Source: CBDDLD01 sp965230605
GTDB lineage: Bacteria > Bacteroidota > Bacteroidia > Flavobacteriales > Flavobacteriaceae
Assembly (NCBI GenBank): GCA_965230605.1
Contig: CBDDLD010000004.1
Location: 2,914,001 to 2,978,000 of the forward strand
Length of the DNA stretch: 64,000 bases
Direction: 5' to 3'
Part shown: piece by piece, positions 26,808 to 35,510 of the stretch
How positions within the stretch are numbered: position 1 is the first letter of the stretch
Layout: every line of letters starts with the position of its first letter
Position numbers and translations under genes: made by a program
Notes under the pieces: model-generated
The model's database searches: none
What the model was told of the DNA's origin: nothing
The model's input: only the letters and a program-made list of their open reading frames with translations

Positions 26808-27486
26808 TTAATATGGCTTTTATTTTCTCTTTATCAGAAAAGGTTAGGGGTATCGAAAATAATGAATCTTCAATTGGTAAGCTTGATGATGCTGAAGCAT
26901 GAATTTCTTTCAATCCAAGATCTTGAAACTTTGAAGCATTGTCTGAAGACACGCCTCCTCCAGCTAAAATTGTAATTTTATCATTAGCCAATTTATGTAA
27001 TTCTTTAAGCAACTCGATACCTTGTTCAGCAGAAGCTTGTTGGCCTGAAGTTAGTACTCTATCAACATTTAAATTAATCAGTTGATCTAACGCTTCCTTA
27101 GGTGTTTCAACCTCATCAAAGGCTCTGTGAAATGTAAATGTTAATGGTTTTGATAGTTCTACTAATTCCTTTGTGCGCTTCAAATCTATCGTCTTATCGT
27201 TATTTAAAACCCCGGAAACAATTCCCCTGCATCCTAAATCTTTACAAATTTGAATATCTTCTTTCATAATATCAAACTCAGAATCTGAGTATACAAAATC
27301 TCCGCCTCGTGGTCTAATAAGTACAAATACAGGAATGTCAATAGCATTAACAACTTCCTTAATCAACCCATAAGAAGGTGTGATTCCTCCGACAGACAAC
27401 TCTTGACATAATTCTATACGATGGGCGCCTGCTTCATTTGCATTTACCGCCGATTGGAACGAATTAGCACAAACTTCTAAAAGCAT
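26797..27486 (-). CDS. cutC: CutC family protein (annotated copper homeostasis), inside the glycan cluster
   Basis: Cytoplasmic TIM-barrel protein of 229 aa with the CutC motifs VCANSFQSAVNANEAGAHRI, LIRPRGGDF, TFHRAFD, RVLTSGQ and LAGGGV. Escherichia coli CutC was named for copper tolerance, but that role has been questioned and no enzyme activity is established. Here it lies one base after the GH20 gene and overlaps the PNGase F-like gene by 11 bases, so it is firmly inside a glycan operon. This suggests a part in sugar metabolism rather than copper handling, which is inference. Confidence 0.9.
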   Translation of the reverse strand: MLLEVCANSFQSAVNANEAGAHRIELCQELSVGGITPSYGLIKEVVNAIDIPVFVLIRPRGGDFVYSDSEFDIMKEDIQICKDLGCRGIVSGVLNNDKTIDLKRTKELVELSKPLTFTFHRAFDEVETPKEALDQLINLNVDRVLTSGQQASAEQGIELLKELHKLANDKITILAGGGVSSDNASKFQDLGLKEIHASASSSLPIEDSLFSIPLTFSDKEKIKAILNEI

Positions 27487-27487
27487 C

Positions 27488-29773
27488 TTAGTTAATTATT
27501 ATTTCATCAATAAAGGTCCATGCTTTATTGCCTGCTCCTTGTTTACCTTCCGGAATGGTTCCATAATTTGGCACCTTGATATATATGTATTTAGCAACAT
27601 GAGTATCATCTGTTTTTACGCTTGCTAAGACATCTTCAGTAATATCAACCTTTTCGATAAAGGTTTTATATTCAGCCATTTTATCCGTTTCATATCGAAT
27701 ACTAATTTCTTTTGGCGCATATATCCATTGCCCATTGCCATTATGAAATCTCATTTGTATCGAATTTATAGTTGTTTCTTCTTTTAATTCGATTATAATG
27801 TTTATATCCTCACCCCAAAACCCAAGCCACTCTTTATCACCATAGCGTGTATCACTGCCCGAAATTCCATTTATTAAGCCTTCGGCTCCACTACCAGAAT
27901 AGGCTTTATGAGGCTCTTTATCAATGTGTATTCTTGCTCCTACAGCTTTATGGTAATTTACGTCTTGTGAAAAGACAGACCCTAATTGTCCCTCGTCATT
28001 AAATACAGCTGCTTTAATCGTTTGACTTTTGTCTATTGGCATAGGACTATCATAAATAGCAGATTCTAAACTGGGATTATTTCCATCCGTAGTATAGCGA
28101 ATGACCTTACCTTCTGTAAGTGTTTCTAATTCATAATTGATTTGCTCTTCCGTAGAAACTAACTGCCCTTGTATTTCATAAAGATGATTGGCATAATTAA
28201 TTTCTAAATAATCCATACGCTCATAAAAGTGCTCCAGTCGATTCACAAATCCTTTGTAGTCTTTATTTTCATTTTCAGACCAAACTACTTCGCTAATGGC
28301 TAATATCCTTGGAAAAACCATGTATTCTACCGCATCTTCTGTTTTCATATATTCTGTCCATACATTTCCTTGAGCTCCAATAATATACTTAGCCTCTTCT
28401 TCATTTAGTACTTCTGGTATAGGATTGAAATCATATACTTTTTCTAAAGGCAAGTAGCCCCCTATTGCTAAAGGTTCATTCTCGCCGTCTGATTGATAGT
28501 AATCAAAATAACAATGCGATGTAGGTGTCATTACTACATTATGCTTTTGCTTGGCAGCTTCAATAGCACCACTTGTTCCACGCCATGACATCACAGAGGC
28601 ATTAGGAGCCAATCCACCTTCTAAAATCTCATCCCAACCAATGATCTGTTTTCCTTTTCCGTTAAGGTAACGTTCTATTCTGGTAATAAAATAGCTTTGC
28701 AATTCGTGCTCATCTTTAAGCCCTTTTTCTTTGATTATCCTTTGACACACATCCGAGTTTTTCCACCTTGTCTTAGGGGCTTCATCACCTCCTATATGAA
28801 TATATTCACTTGGAAATAATGCAATAACCTCATCCAATACATCTTCAAGAAATGTAAAGGTGTTTTCTGTAGGGCAATAAATTTCTTCAAACACACCCCA
28901 TTTGGTAGCTACCTTGACCAGTTCTCCTGTGCAGCCTAACTCGGGATAAGCTGCTATTGCTGCTTGCGAATGTCCAGGCATCTCTATCTCTGGAATGATC
29001 GTTACAAAACGTTCTTGCGCATAGCTAACTATATCTTTAATCTCTTCTTGCGTATAATATCCGCCATATCTTTTACCATCAAACTGGTGGGGTTGGTCGC
29101 TGTAATGCCCTATTAATGTTTCATCTCTGTAGGCTGCAACAGTATTTAATGATGGGTACTTTTTTATTTCAATTCTCCAGCCTTGGTCCTCAGTTAAGTG
29201 CCAATGAAACGTATTCATCTTAAGCATAGCAATAGCGTCTATGTACGATTTTATAAAGTCTACAGAAAACATATGCCTACCAACATCTAGATGCATCCCT
29301 CTATACCCAAATTGTGGCTGATCTTTAATGCTTACACAAGGGATCTTTATTATGTCCGAATCATTAGACCCATTTTCAAAACTTGAAGGGAGTAATTGTC
29401 TTAAGCTCTGTACGGCATAAAAAGCGCCTTGGTCAGAATTTGCTCTGATAAAAATATGATCTGGTGTTACTTTAAGCTGATAGGATTCTTCGCCTTCAAC
29501 TGTGTTGTCTTTTATAAACTGAATTGCATCATTAGACTTCAATTCTATAGAGCTTCCAGACTCCACAAATGTTTTTAAAAATCTAGCAGAGACTTCAAAT
29601 TCATCCTCAAATAAGATTCCTGTTTTTGAATTCAACATAAAATACCCATCCTGAATTGTTATATCATTTGGCTGGGGTATAATTGCAACTTGTTGTATAC
29701 CAGACTCTTTTTTACTACATGAAAGTATTATAGTTGCCAGTATTAAAAAAAGTAGAGATCGCTTAGGTAGCAT
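27488..29773 (-). CDS. Glycoside hydrolase family 20 beta-N-acetylhexosaminidase, lipoprotein
   Basis: Removes terminal beta-GlcNAc or beta-GalNAc by substrate-assisted catalysis. The 761 aa begin with a lipoprotein signal ending IILSC (Cys19). The GH20 N-terminal domain (about 25-150) and TIM barrel (about 155-500) follow, with HWHLTEDQGWRIEIKKYP and the catalytic pair D330-E331 in HIGGDEAPKTRW. After the barrel come a CHB_HEX_C-type beta module (about 545-605) and a discoidin-like (F5/8 type C) domain to the end. First gene of the minus-strand arm; its start is 41 bases from the divergent GH92 gene. Confidence 0.95.
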   Translation of the reverse strand: MLPKRSLLFLILATIILSCSKKESGIQQVAIIPQPNDITIQDGYFMLNSKTGILFEDEFEVSARFLKTFVESGSSIELKSNDAIQFIKDNTVEGEESYQLKVTPDHIFIRANSDQGAFYAVQSLRQLLPSSFENGSNDSDIIKIPCVSIKDQPQFGYRGMHLDVGRHMFSVDFIKSYIDAIAMLKMNTFHWHLTEDQGWRIEIKKYPSLNTVAAYRDETLIGHYSDQPHQFDGKRYGGYYTQEEIKDIVSYAQERFVTIIPEIEMPGHSQAAIAAYPELGCTGELVKVATKWGVFEEIYCPTENTFTFLEDVLDEVIALFPSEYIHIGGDEAPKTRWKNSDVCQRIIKEKGLKDEHELQSYFITRIERYLNGKGKQIIGWDEILEGGLAPNASVMSWRGTSGAIEAAKQKHNVVMTPTSHCYFDYYQSDGENEPLAIGGYLPLEKVYDFNPIPEVLNEEEAKYIIGAQGNVWTEYMKTEDAVEYMVFPRILAISEVVWSENENKDYKGFVNRLEHFYERMDYLEINYANHLYEIQGQLVSTEEQINYELETLTEGKVIRYTTDGNNPSLESAIYDSPMPIDKSQTIKAAVFNDEGQLGSVFSQDVNYHKAVGARIHIDKEPHKAYSGSGAEGLINGISGSDTRYGDKEWLGFWGEDINIIIELKEETTINSIQMRFHNGNGQWIYAPKEISIRYETDKMAEYKTFIEKVDITEDVLASVKTDDTHVAKYIYIKVPNYGTIPEGKQGAGNKAWTFIDEIIIN

Positions 29774-29814
29774 TTTAGTATATTAGATGCATTAAAATTA
29801 GCAATCATTTTTTA

Positions 29815-32763
29815 ATGAAACTCAAATTCTTCTCTCTTTTAACTCTATTGGCCCTATTAAGTAACTGTAATAATTCTGTGGATATTCCTGTTGCTAAAAA
29901 AGACAAGTCACTTATTTCATATGTTAACCCTTTTATTGGTACCGGTGGACACGGACATACTTATCCAGGTGCTACAATGCCCTTTGGGATGATGCAATTA
30001 AGTCCAGACACACGTTTAGACGGTTGGGATGGTTGTTCAGGCTATCACTACTCAGATAACTACATTTATGGATTTTCTCATACACATCTAAGTGGTACAG
30101 GAGTTTCTGATTATGGAGACATCTTACTAATGCCAACTAATGCTGTCAACTTTAACAATGGTTCAGATGGTAAAAATGGTTATCGTGATCATTTTTCTCA
30201 CGATAATGAGGTTGCCGAGCCTGGGTTCTATAAAGTGCATTTAGACTCTACAAATATAGATGTAGAGTTAACGGTTGCCTCTAGAAGTGGAATGCACAAA
30301 TACACCTACCCTTCGGCAGACAGTCAATATCTAATCGTAGACCTAGACCATAGAGATGAAGTACTAGATTATAGAATTCGGTTCGTTGATAGTAATACCA
30401 TAAGGGGTTTTAGACATTCTAAGGCATGGGCGACAGATCAGCGCTTGTTTTATGATATTCATTTTTCGAGACCTATTAAGGATATTGTTTACCAGGAAAA
30501 TGGAGATATTATTTCAAAAAATTATAAGTATGTAAGTAAAAAAGCGGCCATTTTATTTGATAATCCTGATAATGAACCTGTGATAGTTCGGATTGGGATT
30601 AGTGCTGTTGATGAAGAAGGCGCAAAAAAGAATAGGGAACACGAGATTGCTAATAAAACATTTGATGATGTAAAAAAAGCCGCTCAAGATGCATGGGAAT
30701 CTCAACTTGAAAAGATCGTCATAGAAAGTACTAATGACGATTATAAAACTATATTCTATACCTCTTTATATCATACGATGATTGCTCCTAATTTGTATCA
30801 GGATGTTGATGGCAGATATCGTGGTATGGATCTAGAAGTTCACCAAAACACTGATTTCGATTACTATACTGTATTCTCATTATGGGACACCTACAGAGCT
30901 GCTCACCCGCTTTATACTATCATAGAACAAGATCGCACTAACGATTTTATAAATACGTTTTTGGCTAAGTATGACGAAGGTGGCATTATGCCTATTTGGG
31001 ATCTTTCTGCCTGCTACACAGGATGTATGATAGGGTATCATGCTGTTCCCGTTATCGCAGATGCTTATTTAAAAGGTATTGATGGTTATGATACTGAAAA
31101 AGCGCTCACTGCAATGAAACACTCTGCTACCAGAGATAAGCTAGGGTTAGAGTCTTATAAAGCTATAGGATATATTCCTGTTGAAGAAGAAAGCGAATCT
31201 GTATCAAAAACCCTCGAATATGCCTATGACGATTGGACCATAGCGCAGATGGCTAAGGCCATGGGTAAAAGTGAAGATTACAAGACATATTCTGAGCGCG
31301 CTCAATATTATAAAAATATCTATGACCCGGAATCGCAGTTTATGAGAGGTCGATTCAGAAATACATGGTTTGCACCATTTGATCCTTATGAGGTTAACTT
31401 CAATTATACTGAAGCTAACTCTTGGCAATATAGTTATTATGTTCCTCAGGATGTTTCAGGCTTTATGGAGTTGTTAGGAGGTAAAAAAGCTTTGGAAGAT
31501 CATTTAGACAAATTATTCACCGCCAAAAAAGAGACTTCGGGGAGAAATCAAGCAGATATAACAGGATTAATAGGGCAATACGCACATGGTAATGAACCTA
31601 GCCACCACATGGCATATTTATACAATTTTGTGAATAAGCCTCATAAAACTATGGAAAAGGTATACCAGATACTTACTGAGCTATATCAAAATACTCCTGA
31701 TGGAATTTCCGGAAATGAAGATTGCGGGCAAATGAGCGCTTGGTATGTATTCAGTTCTATAGGCTTCTATCCTGTAACACCGGGAAGCAATGAATATATT
31801 ATTGGAACACCATTATTAGATAAAGCCACCATAAATCTTGAAAATGGAAAGACATTCACCACGGTGGCTCACAATAGAAGTGAAATTAATAAATACATAG
31901 AATCTGCAAGGCTTAATGGCAAGCCTCTACAAGGTTCATATATTACTCATGAAGATATTATGAATGGTGGTGTTTTAGAATTTTACATGACTGATAATCC
32001 GGCAGTTTGGGGAAGTCGAGACGGCGATGAACCAAAAACTGAAATCTCTGAACATCTTATAGTTCCTGCGCCTTTTATAGCTAAAGGCGATGTTGCATTC
32101 AAAGGTAGCACTGAAGTTACCCTGGCTAGTGTTGGAAAAGATTCTAAAATCTACTATAAACTTGATGATTCGGAATATCAAGAATATAAAGAGCCTTTTA
32201 CTTTGACTGAAGCTTTAACCCTAGAGGTTTATGCTGAATACGATGGCAAAAAAAGTGCAAAGATTGAAACCAAGTTTTATAAGATAGATCCTAACCTTTC
32301 GATCACATTAGGAACAGAATATGCCAATCAGTATAATGCTGGTGGCAATGATGCACTCATTGATGGAGTTGTTGGAACTCAAGATTTCAGAACCGGAACA
32401 TGGCAAGGCTATTGGGACGAAGATGTTGTAGCCACTGTAAATCTTGGGAAATCCAAGTCTGTGAATACAATCAGCGTCAACTTTTTACAAGATCAGCGCT
32501 CCTGGATATTTTACCCAACTGAAGTAGAATGCCTCGTATCTAAGGATGGTAAAAATTATAAATCTCTAGGGAACCAAACAATAGACACTACTAAGCCATC
32601 AGAAGATGTGACTATAAAAACCATAGAGTTTAAGCAATCATCTTCAGAATATCGTTATGTAAAAATAATAGCTAAAAAACTAGGTGTACTACCTGATTGG
32701 CATCTAGGCTATAAACATGATGGTAGAAGCTGGATTTTTGTAGATGAAATAACAATCAAGTAA
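29815..32763 (+). CDS. Glycoside hydrolase family 92 alpha-mannosidase, lipoprotein
   Basis: Calcium-dependent exo-alpha-mannosidase family acting on N-glycan mannose. The 982 aa begin with a lipoprotein signal ending LLSNC. Family motifs include GTGGHGHTYPGATMPFGM, GCSGYHYSD, GFSHTHLSGTG, GNEPSHHMAYLYNF and GNEDCGQMSAWYVFSSIGFY, the last carrying the catalytic-acid Glu. The C-terminal part has a CHB_HEX_C-like module and a discoidin-like domain, the same tail as the neighbouring GH20. It is the first gene of the plus-strand arm, followed after 27 bases by the sugar transporter. Linkage specificity (1,2, 1,3 or other) cannot be read safely. Confidence 0.95.
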   Translation: MKLKFFSLLTLLALLSNCNNSVDIPVAKKDKSLISYVNPFIGTGGHGHTYPGATMPFGMMQLSPDTRLDGWDGCSGYHYSDNYIYGFSHTHLSGTGVSDYGDILLMPTNAVNFNNGSDGKNGYRDHFSHDNEVAEPGFYKVHLDSTNIDVELTVASRSGMHKYTYPSADSQYLIVDLDHRDEVLDYRIRFVDSNTIRGFRHSKAWATDQRLFYDIHFSRPIKDIVYQENGDIISKNYKYVSKKAAILFDNPDNEPVIVRIGISAVDEEGAKKNREHEIANKTFDDVKKAAQDAWESQLEKIVIESTNDDYKTIFYTSLYHTMIAPNLYQDVDGRYRGMDLEVHQNTDFDYYTVFSLWDTYRAAHPLYTIIEQDRTNDFINTFLAKYDEGGIMPIWDLSACYTGCMIGYHAVPVIADAYLKGIDGYDTEKALTAMKHSATRDKLGLESYKAIGYIPVEEESESVSKTLEYAYDDWTIAQMAKAMGKSEDYKTYSERAQYYKNIYDPESQFMRGRFRNTWFAPFDPYEVNFNYTEANSWQYSYYVPQDVSGFMELLGGKKALEDHLDKLFTAKKETSGRNQADITGLIGQYAHGNEPSHHMAYLYNFVNKPHKTMEKVYQILTELYQNTPDGISGNEDCGQMSAWYVFSSIGFYPVTPGSNEYIIGTPLLDKATINLENGKTFTTVAHNRSEINKYIESARLNGKPLQGSYITHEDIMNGGVLEFYMTDNPAVWGSRDGDEPKTEISEHLIVPAPFIAKGDVAFKGSTEVTLASVGKDSKIYYKLDDSEYQEYKEPFTLTEALTLEVYAEYDGKKSAKIETKFYKIDPNLSITLGTEYANQYNAGGNDALIDGVVGTQDFRTGTWQGYWDEDVVATVNLGKSKSVNTISVNFLQDQRSWIFYPTEVECLVSKDGKNYKSLGNQTIDTTKPSEDVTIKTIEFKQSSSEYRYVKIIAKKLGVLPDWHLGYKHDGRSWIFVDEITIK

Positions 32764-32790
32764 AAATATTAACTAACAATACTAATAGAA

Positions 32791-34470
32791 ATGAGTAATC
32801 AAAATAATAAATCTGCACTGGCTACTTTAGTTACAGTATTCTTTTTCTGGGGATTTATAGCAGCATCTAACGGTGTTTTTATTCCTTTTTGTAAAACCTA
32901 TTTTAATATTGATCAATTTCAATCGCAGCTAGTAGATTTTGCTTTCTATGGTGCTTACTATATTGGTGCTTTACTTCTATTCGTAATGTCAGGTTCCATT
33001 AAAAAAGACATGCTCAACAATTGGGGGTACAAAAATGGTATTGTATACGGATTATTGTTGTCTGCTATAGGTGCGTTTGTAATGTATCCTGCTACAGCCG
33101 GAGCAGAACAAGGACAAACTAATGTATTCTATTTTGTATTGATTGCTCTATTTATTGTTGGCCTAGGGTTTTCATTACAGCAAACTGCGGCCAATCCTTT
33201 TGCAATTGCTCTTGGTGACCCTAAGACCGGATCTCATCGTTTAAATTTGGCTGGCGGTATTAATTCTTTCGGAACTACTATAGGCCCTGTTATTGTAAGC
33301 TTGGTTATTTTCGGATCAGCGACATGGAGTACTGAAGAATTAGCCGGGATGATCGCCAATAATGAAATTACATTGATAACTGTACAAGGACTCTATTTAG
33401 GTGTTGGGGCATTATTTTTAGTTGCTGCTGCTTTATTTCATTTTTCGAAAAAGTTACCTTCTTTAAAATCAGATACAGAATTTGAATCTGCTAATAAGGC
33501 CCGTAACTTATTAATTATCCTTACGCTTATTATTGTAGCCTGCTTTAGTTATATTTTCAGTACATATTCAGGGGAAGAATTAACAGGAACAGCTCTTGAA
33601 GAAGTTGAAAAAACACGTTTAATTATACTGTTTGTTGCATTACTGGCTGTAGTTATTGCAATTTTCATTGCCTATAAAAGTGCCTCTGCAAAATCGGAAG
33701 GTTGGGGCGCTATGAAATATCCTCAATTGGTACTTGGGATGTTAGCTATATTTACCTATGTTGGTGTCGAAGTAACTATTGGTAGTAATCTTGGCGAATT
33801 ATTGAAGCAAAGTGTAGGTGAAACCGGTTTAAATGCTATAGGATTACCTGTTTTAAATGATTCACAATTGGGGTCTTACATATCTTTGTACTGGGGAGGT
33901 TTAATGATTGGGCGCTGGGTTGGTGCTATTACTGTTTTTAATCCTAGTAAAGGCTTGAAGAAAGCGCTACTTATCATTGTACCTTACATTGCTTTTGGAG
34001 TGATCATTTTAGTAAATTCGTTTAAAATTCCTTTTACGACCAATGAGATTTTATTTTTTGCCATATGTATCGCAGTTCAGATTTTTGGTTTTTTCCTAGC
34101 TAAAGACAGACCTGTAAAAACACTAAAAATATTTAGTTTCTTTGGAATCGTGGGGATGCTAGTAGGTCTCTTTGCTTCAGGTAATGTTGCCTTATTTGCA
34201 TTTCTTTCAGGCGGACTATTCTGTTCAATCATGTGGCCATGTATTTTCACGCTTAGTATATCTGGTTTAGGGAAATACACATCACAAGGTTCTGCGTTTT
34301 TAATTATGATGATTTTAGGTGGTGCTATTATTCCACCTGTACAAGGAAAGTTAGCCGATGTATTCACTATTCAATCGTCCTATTGGATTGCTGTAGCATG
34401 TTTTGCATACTTATTATTCTATGCCTTCAGAACTAAAACAGTTTTAGACAAACAAGGTGTTACATACTAA
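32791..34470 (+). CDS. FucP/GluP-type sugar:proton symporter (major facilitator superfamily)
   Basis: Inner-membrane permease, 559 aa, with the family traits FFFWGFIAASNG in helix 1 and LQQTAANPFAIALG in helix 4-5. FucP relatives are near 430 aa with 12 helices. This one is longer, with an extra hydrophobic hairpin (about residues 235-300) between the two halves and a long helix-rich second half. In this position, between an alpha-mannosidase and a glycosylasparaginase, the cargo is probably mannose, GlcNAc or a small oligosaccharide, which is inference from context. The 27- and 29-base gaps to its neighbours suggest one transcript. Confidence 0.92.
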   Translation: MSNQNNKSALATLVTVFFFWGFIAASNGVFIPFCKTYFNIDQFQSQLVDFAFYGAYYIGALLLFVMSGSIKKDMLNNWGYKNGIVYGLLLSAIGAFVMYPATAGAEQGQTNVFYFVLIALFIVGLGFSLQQTAANPFAIALGDPKTGSHRLNLAGGINSFGTTIGPVIVSLVIFGSATWSTEELAGMIANNEITLITVQGLYLGVGALFLVAAALFHFSKKLPSLKSDTEFESANKARNLLIILTLIIVACFSYIFSTYSGEELTGTALEEVEKTRLIILFVALLAVVIAIFIAYKSASAKSEGWGAMKYPQLVLGMLAIFTYVGVEVTIGSNLGELLKQSVGETGLNAIGLPVLNDSQLGSYISLYWGGLMIGRWVGAITVFNPSKGLKKALLIIVPYIAFGVIILVNSFKIPFTTNEILFFAICIAVQIFGFFLAKDRPVKTLKIFSFFGIVGMLVGLFASGNVALFAFLSGGLFCSIMWPCIFTLSISGLGKYTSQGSAFLIMMILGGAIIPPVQGKLADVFTIQSSYWIAVACFAYLLFYAFRTKTVLDKQGVTY

Positions 34471-34499
34471 TTGCCCCATAACCTATAAAAATACTGTTT

Positions 34500-35510
34500 A
34501 TGAAACGAAGACATTTTATAAAGAATGCCTCCTTAACGGGGGTTGGATTGGCTGTGGGAAGTTCAATAGTTTCCTGCAATGAAACCAATACTGAAGCATC
34601 AACATCTGAAGACTCAAAAGCTATGACTATAGACACTTCTAAATTTCCAATTGCCATATGTACCTGGAACTTTGTTGATGCTAATGCCAAAGCTGGGGCA
34701 GCACTTAGCAGCGGTAAAAAAGCTTTAGATGCTGCTATAGAAGGTGTTGCCGTCGAGGAAGAAAACATAAAAAACACAACTGTAGGTAAAGGAGGTGCGC
34801 CAGATAGAGAAGGCAATGTCACTTTAGATGCCTGTGTTATGGACTCTAATGGTGATTGTGGTTCTGTACTTTACGTTAAGAATATTACTAATGTCGCTGC
34901 TTTGGCGAAAAAAGTTATGGAAGATACACCTCACGTCATTTTAGCTGGCGATGGTGCTGAAGAGTTTGGTTATACTCAAGGCTTTAAAAAAGAAAACCTC
35001 TTAACTGAAGATTCTGAGAAAGCTTGGGAAGAGTGGAAAAAAACATCAGAATACAAGCCTATTATTAATATCGAAAATCATGATACTATTGGCATGTTAT
35101 GTATAGATAAAGATGGAGATATTGCGGGTGCATGTACTACTTCCGGACTTTCATACAAAATGAAAGGACGAGTTGGTGATTCTCCAATTATTGGATCCGG
35201 ACTATTCATTGACAATGAAATTGGTGGTGCTGTGGCTACCGGAATGGGCGAAGAAGTATTAAAAACCGTTGGAAGTTTTCTTATCGTTGAACTTATGCGA
35301 AATGGTATGTCGCCTCAGGAAGCTTGCGAAGAAGCCATTCGTAGGATTGTAACTAAAAATGAGCGTTACAAAGACTTTCAGATTGCTTATATAGCTATGG
35401 ATAAGTCAGGTAATATTGGTTCTTATTGTATTCATGAAGGATTCACTTATATGAAATACCAAAATGAAGAGAATGAAAATGTGCATTCAGATTTTTACCA
35501 TAAGCCCTAA
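34500..35510 (+). CDS. Glycosylasparaginase (N4-(beta-N-acetylglucosaminyl)-L-asparaginase), exported
   Basis: Ntn-hydrolase that splits the GlcNAc-Asn bond left after protein and glycan breakdown. The 336 aa begin with KRRHFIKNASLTG, a Tat-type twin-arginine signal, and a possible lipobox ending VSC (Cys26). The autoprocessing site is HDTIGM, with nucleophile T196 becoming the N-terminus of the beta chain. Downstream GRVGDSPIIGSGLFID and ATGMGEEVLKT form the substrate pocket of the family. It is the last gene of the plus-strand arm. Its stop overlaps the convergent aldehyde dehydrogenase stop by four bases. Confidence 0.95.
   Translation: MKRRHFIKNASLTGVGLAVGSSIVSCNETNTEASTSEDSKAMTIDTSKFPIAICTWNFVDANAKAGAALSSGKKALDAAIEGVAVEEENIKNTTVGKGGAPDREGNVTLDACVMDSNGDCGSVLYVKNITNVAALAKKVMEDTPHVILAGDGAEEFGYTQGFKKENLLTEDSEKAWEEWKKTSEYKPIINIENHDTIGMLCIDKDGDIAGACTTSGLSYKMKGRVGDSPIIGSGLFIDNEIGGAVATGMGEEVLKTVGSFLIVELMRNGMSPQEACEEAIRRIVTKNERYKDFQIAYIAMDKSGNIGSYCIHEGFTYMKYQNEENENVHSDFYHKP

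Noticed and set aside
23135..35510. Calling the glycan cluster a classical polysaccharide utilization locus
   Set aside because: No SusC, SusD, hybrid two-component or ECF sigma/anti-sigma gene is present in the cluster.
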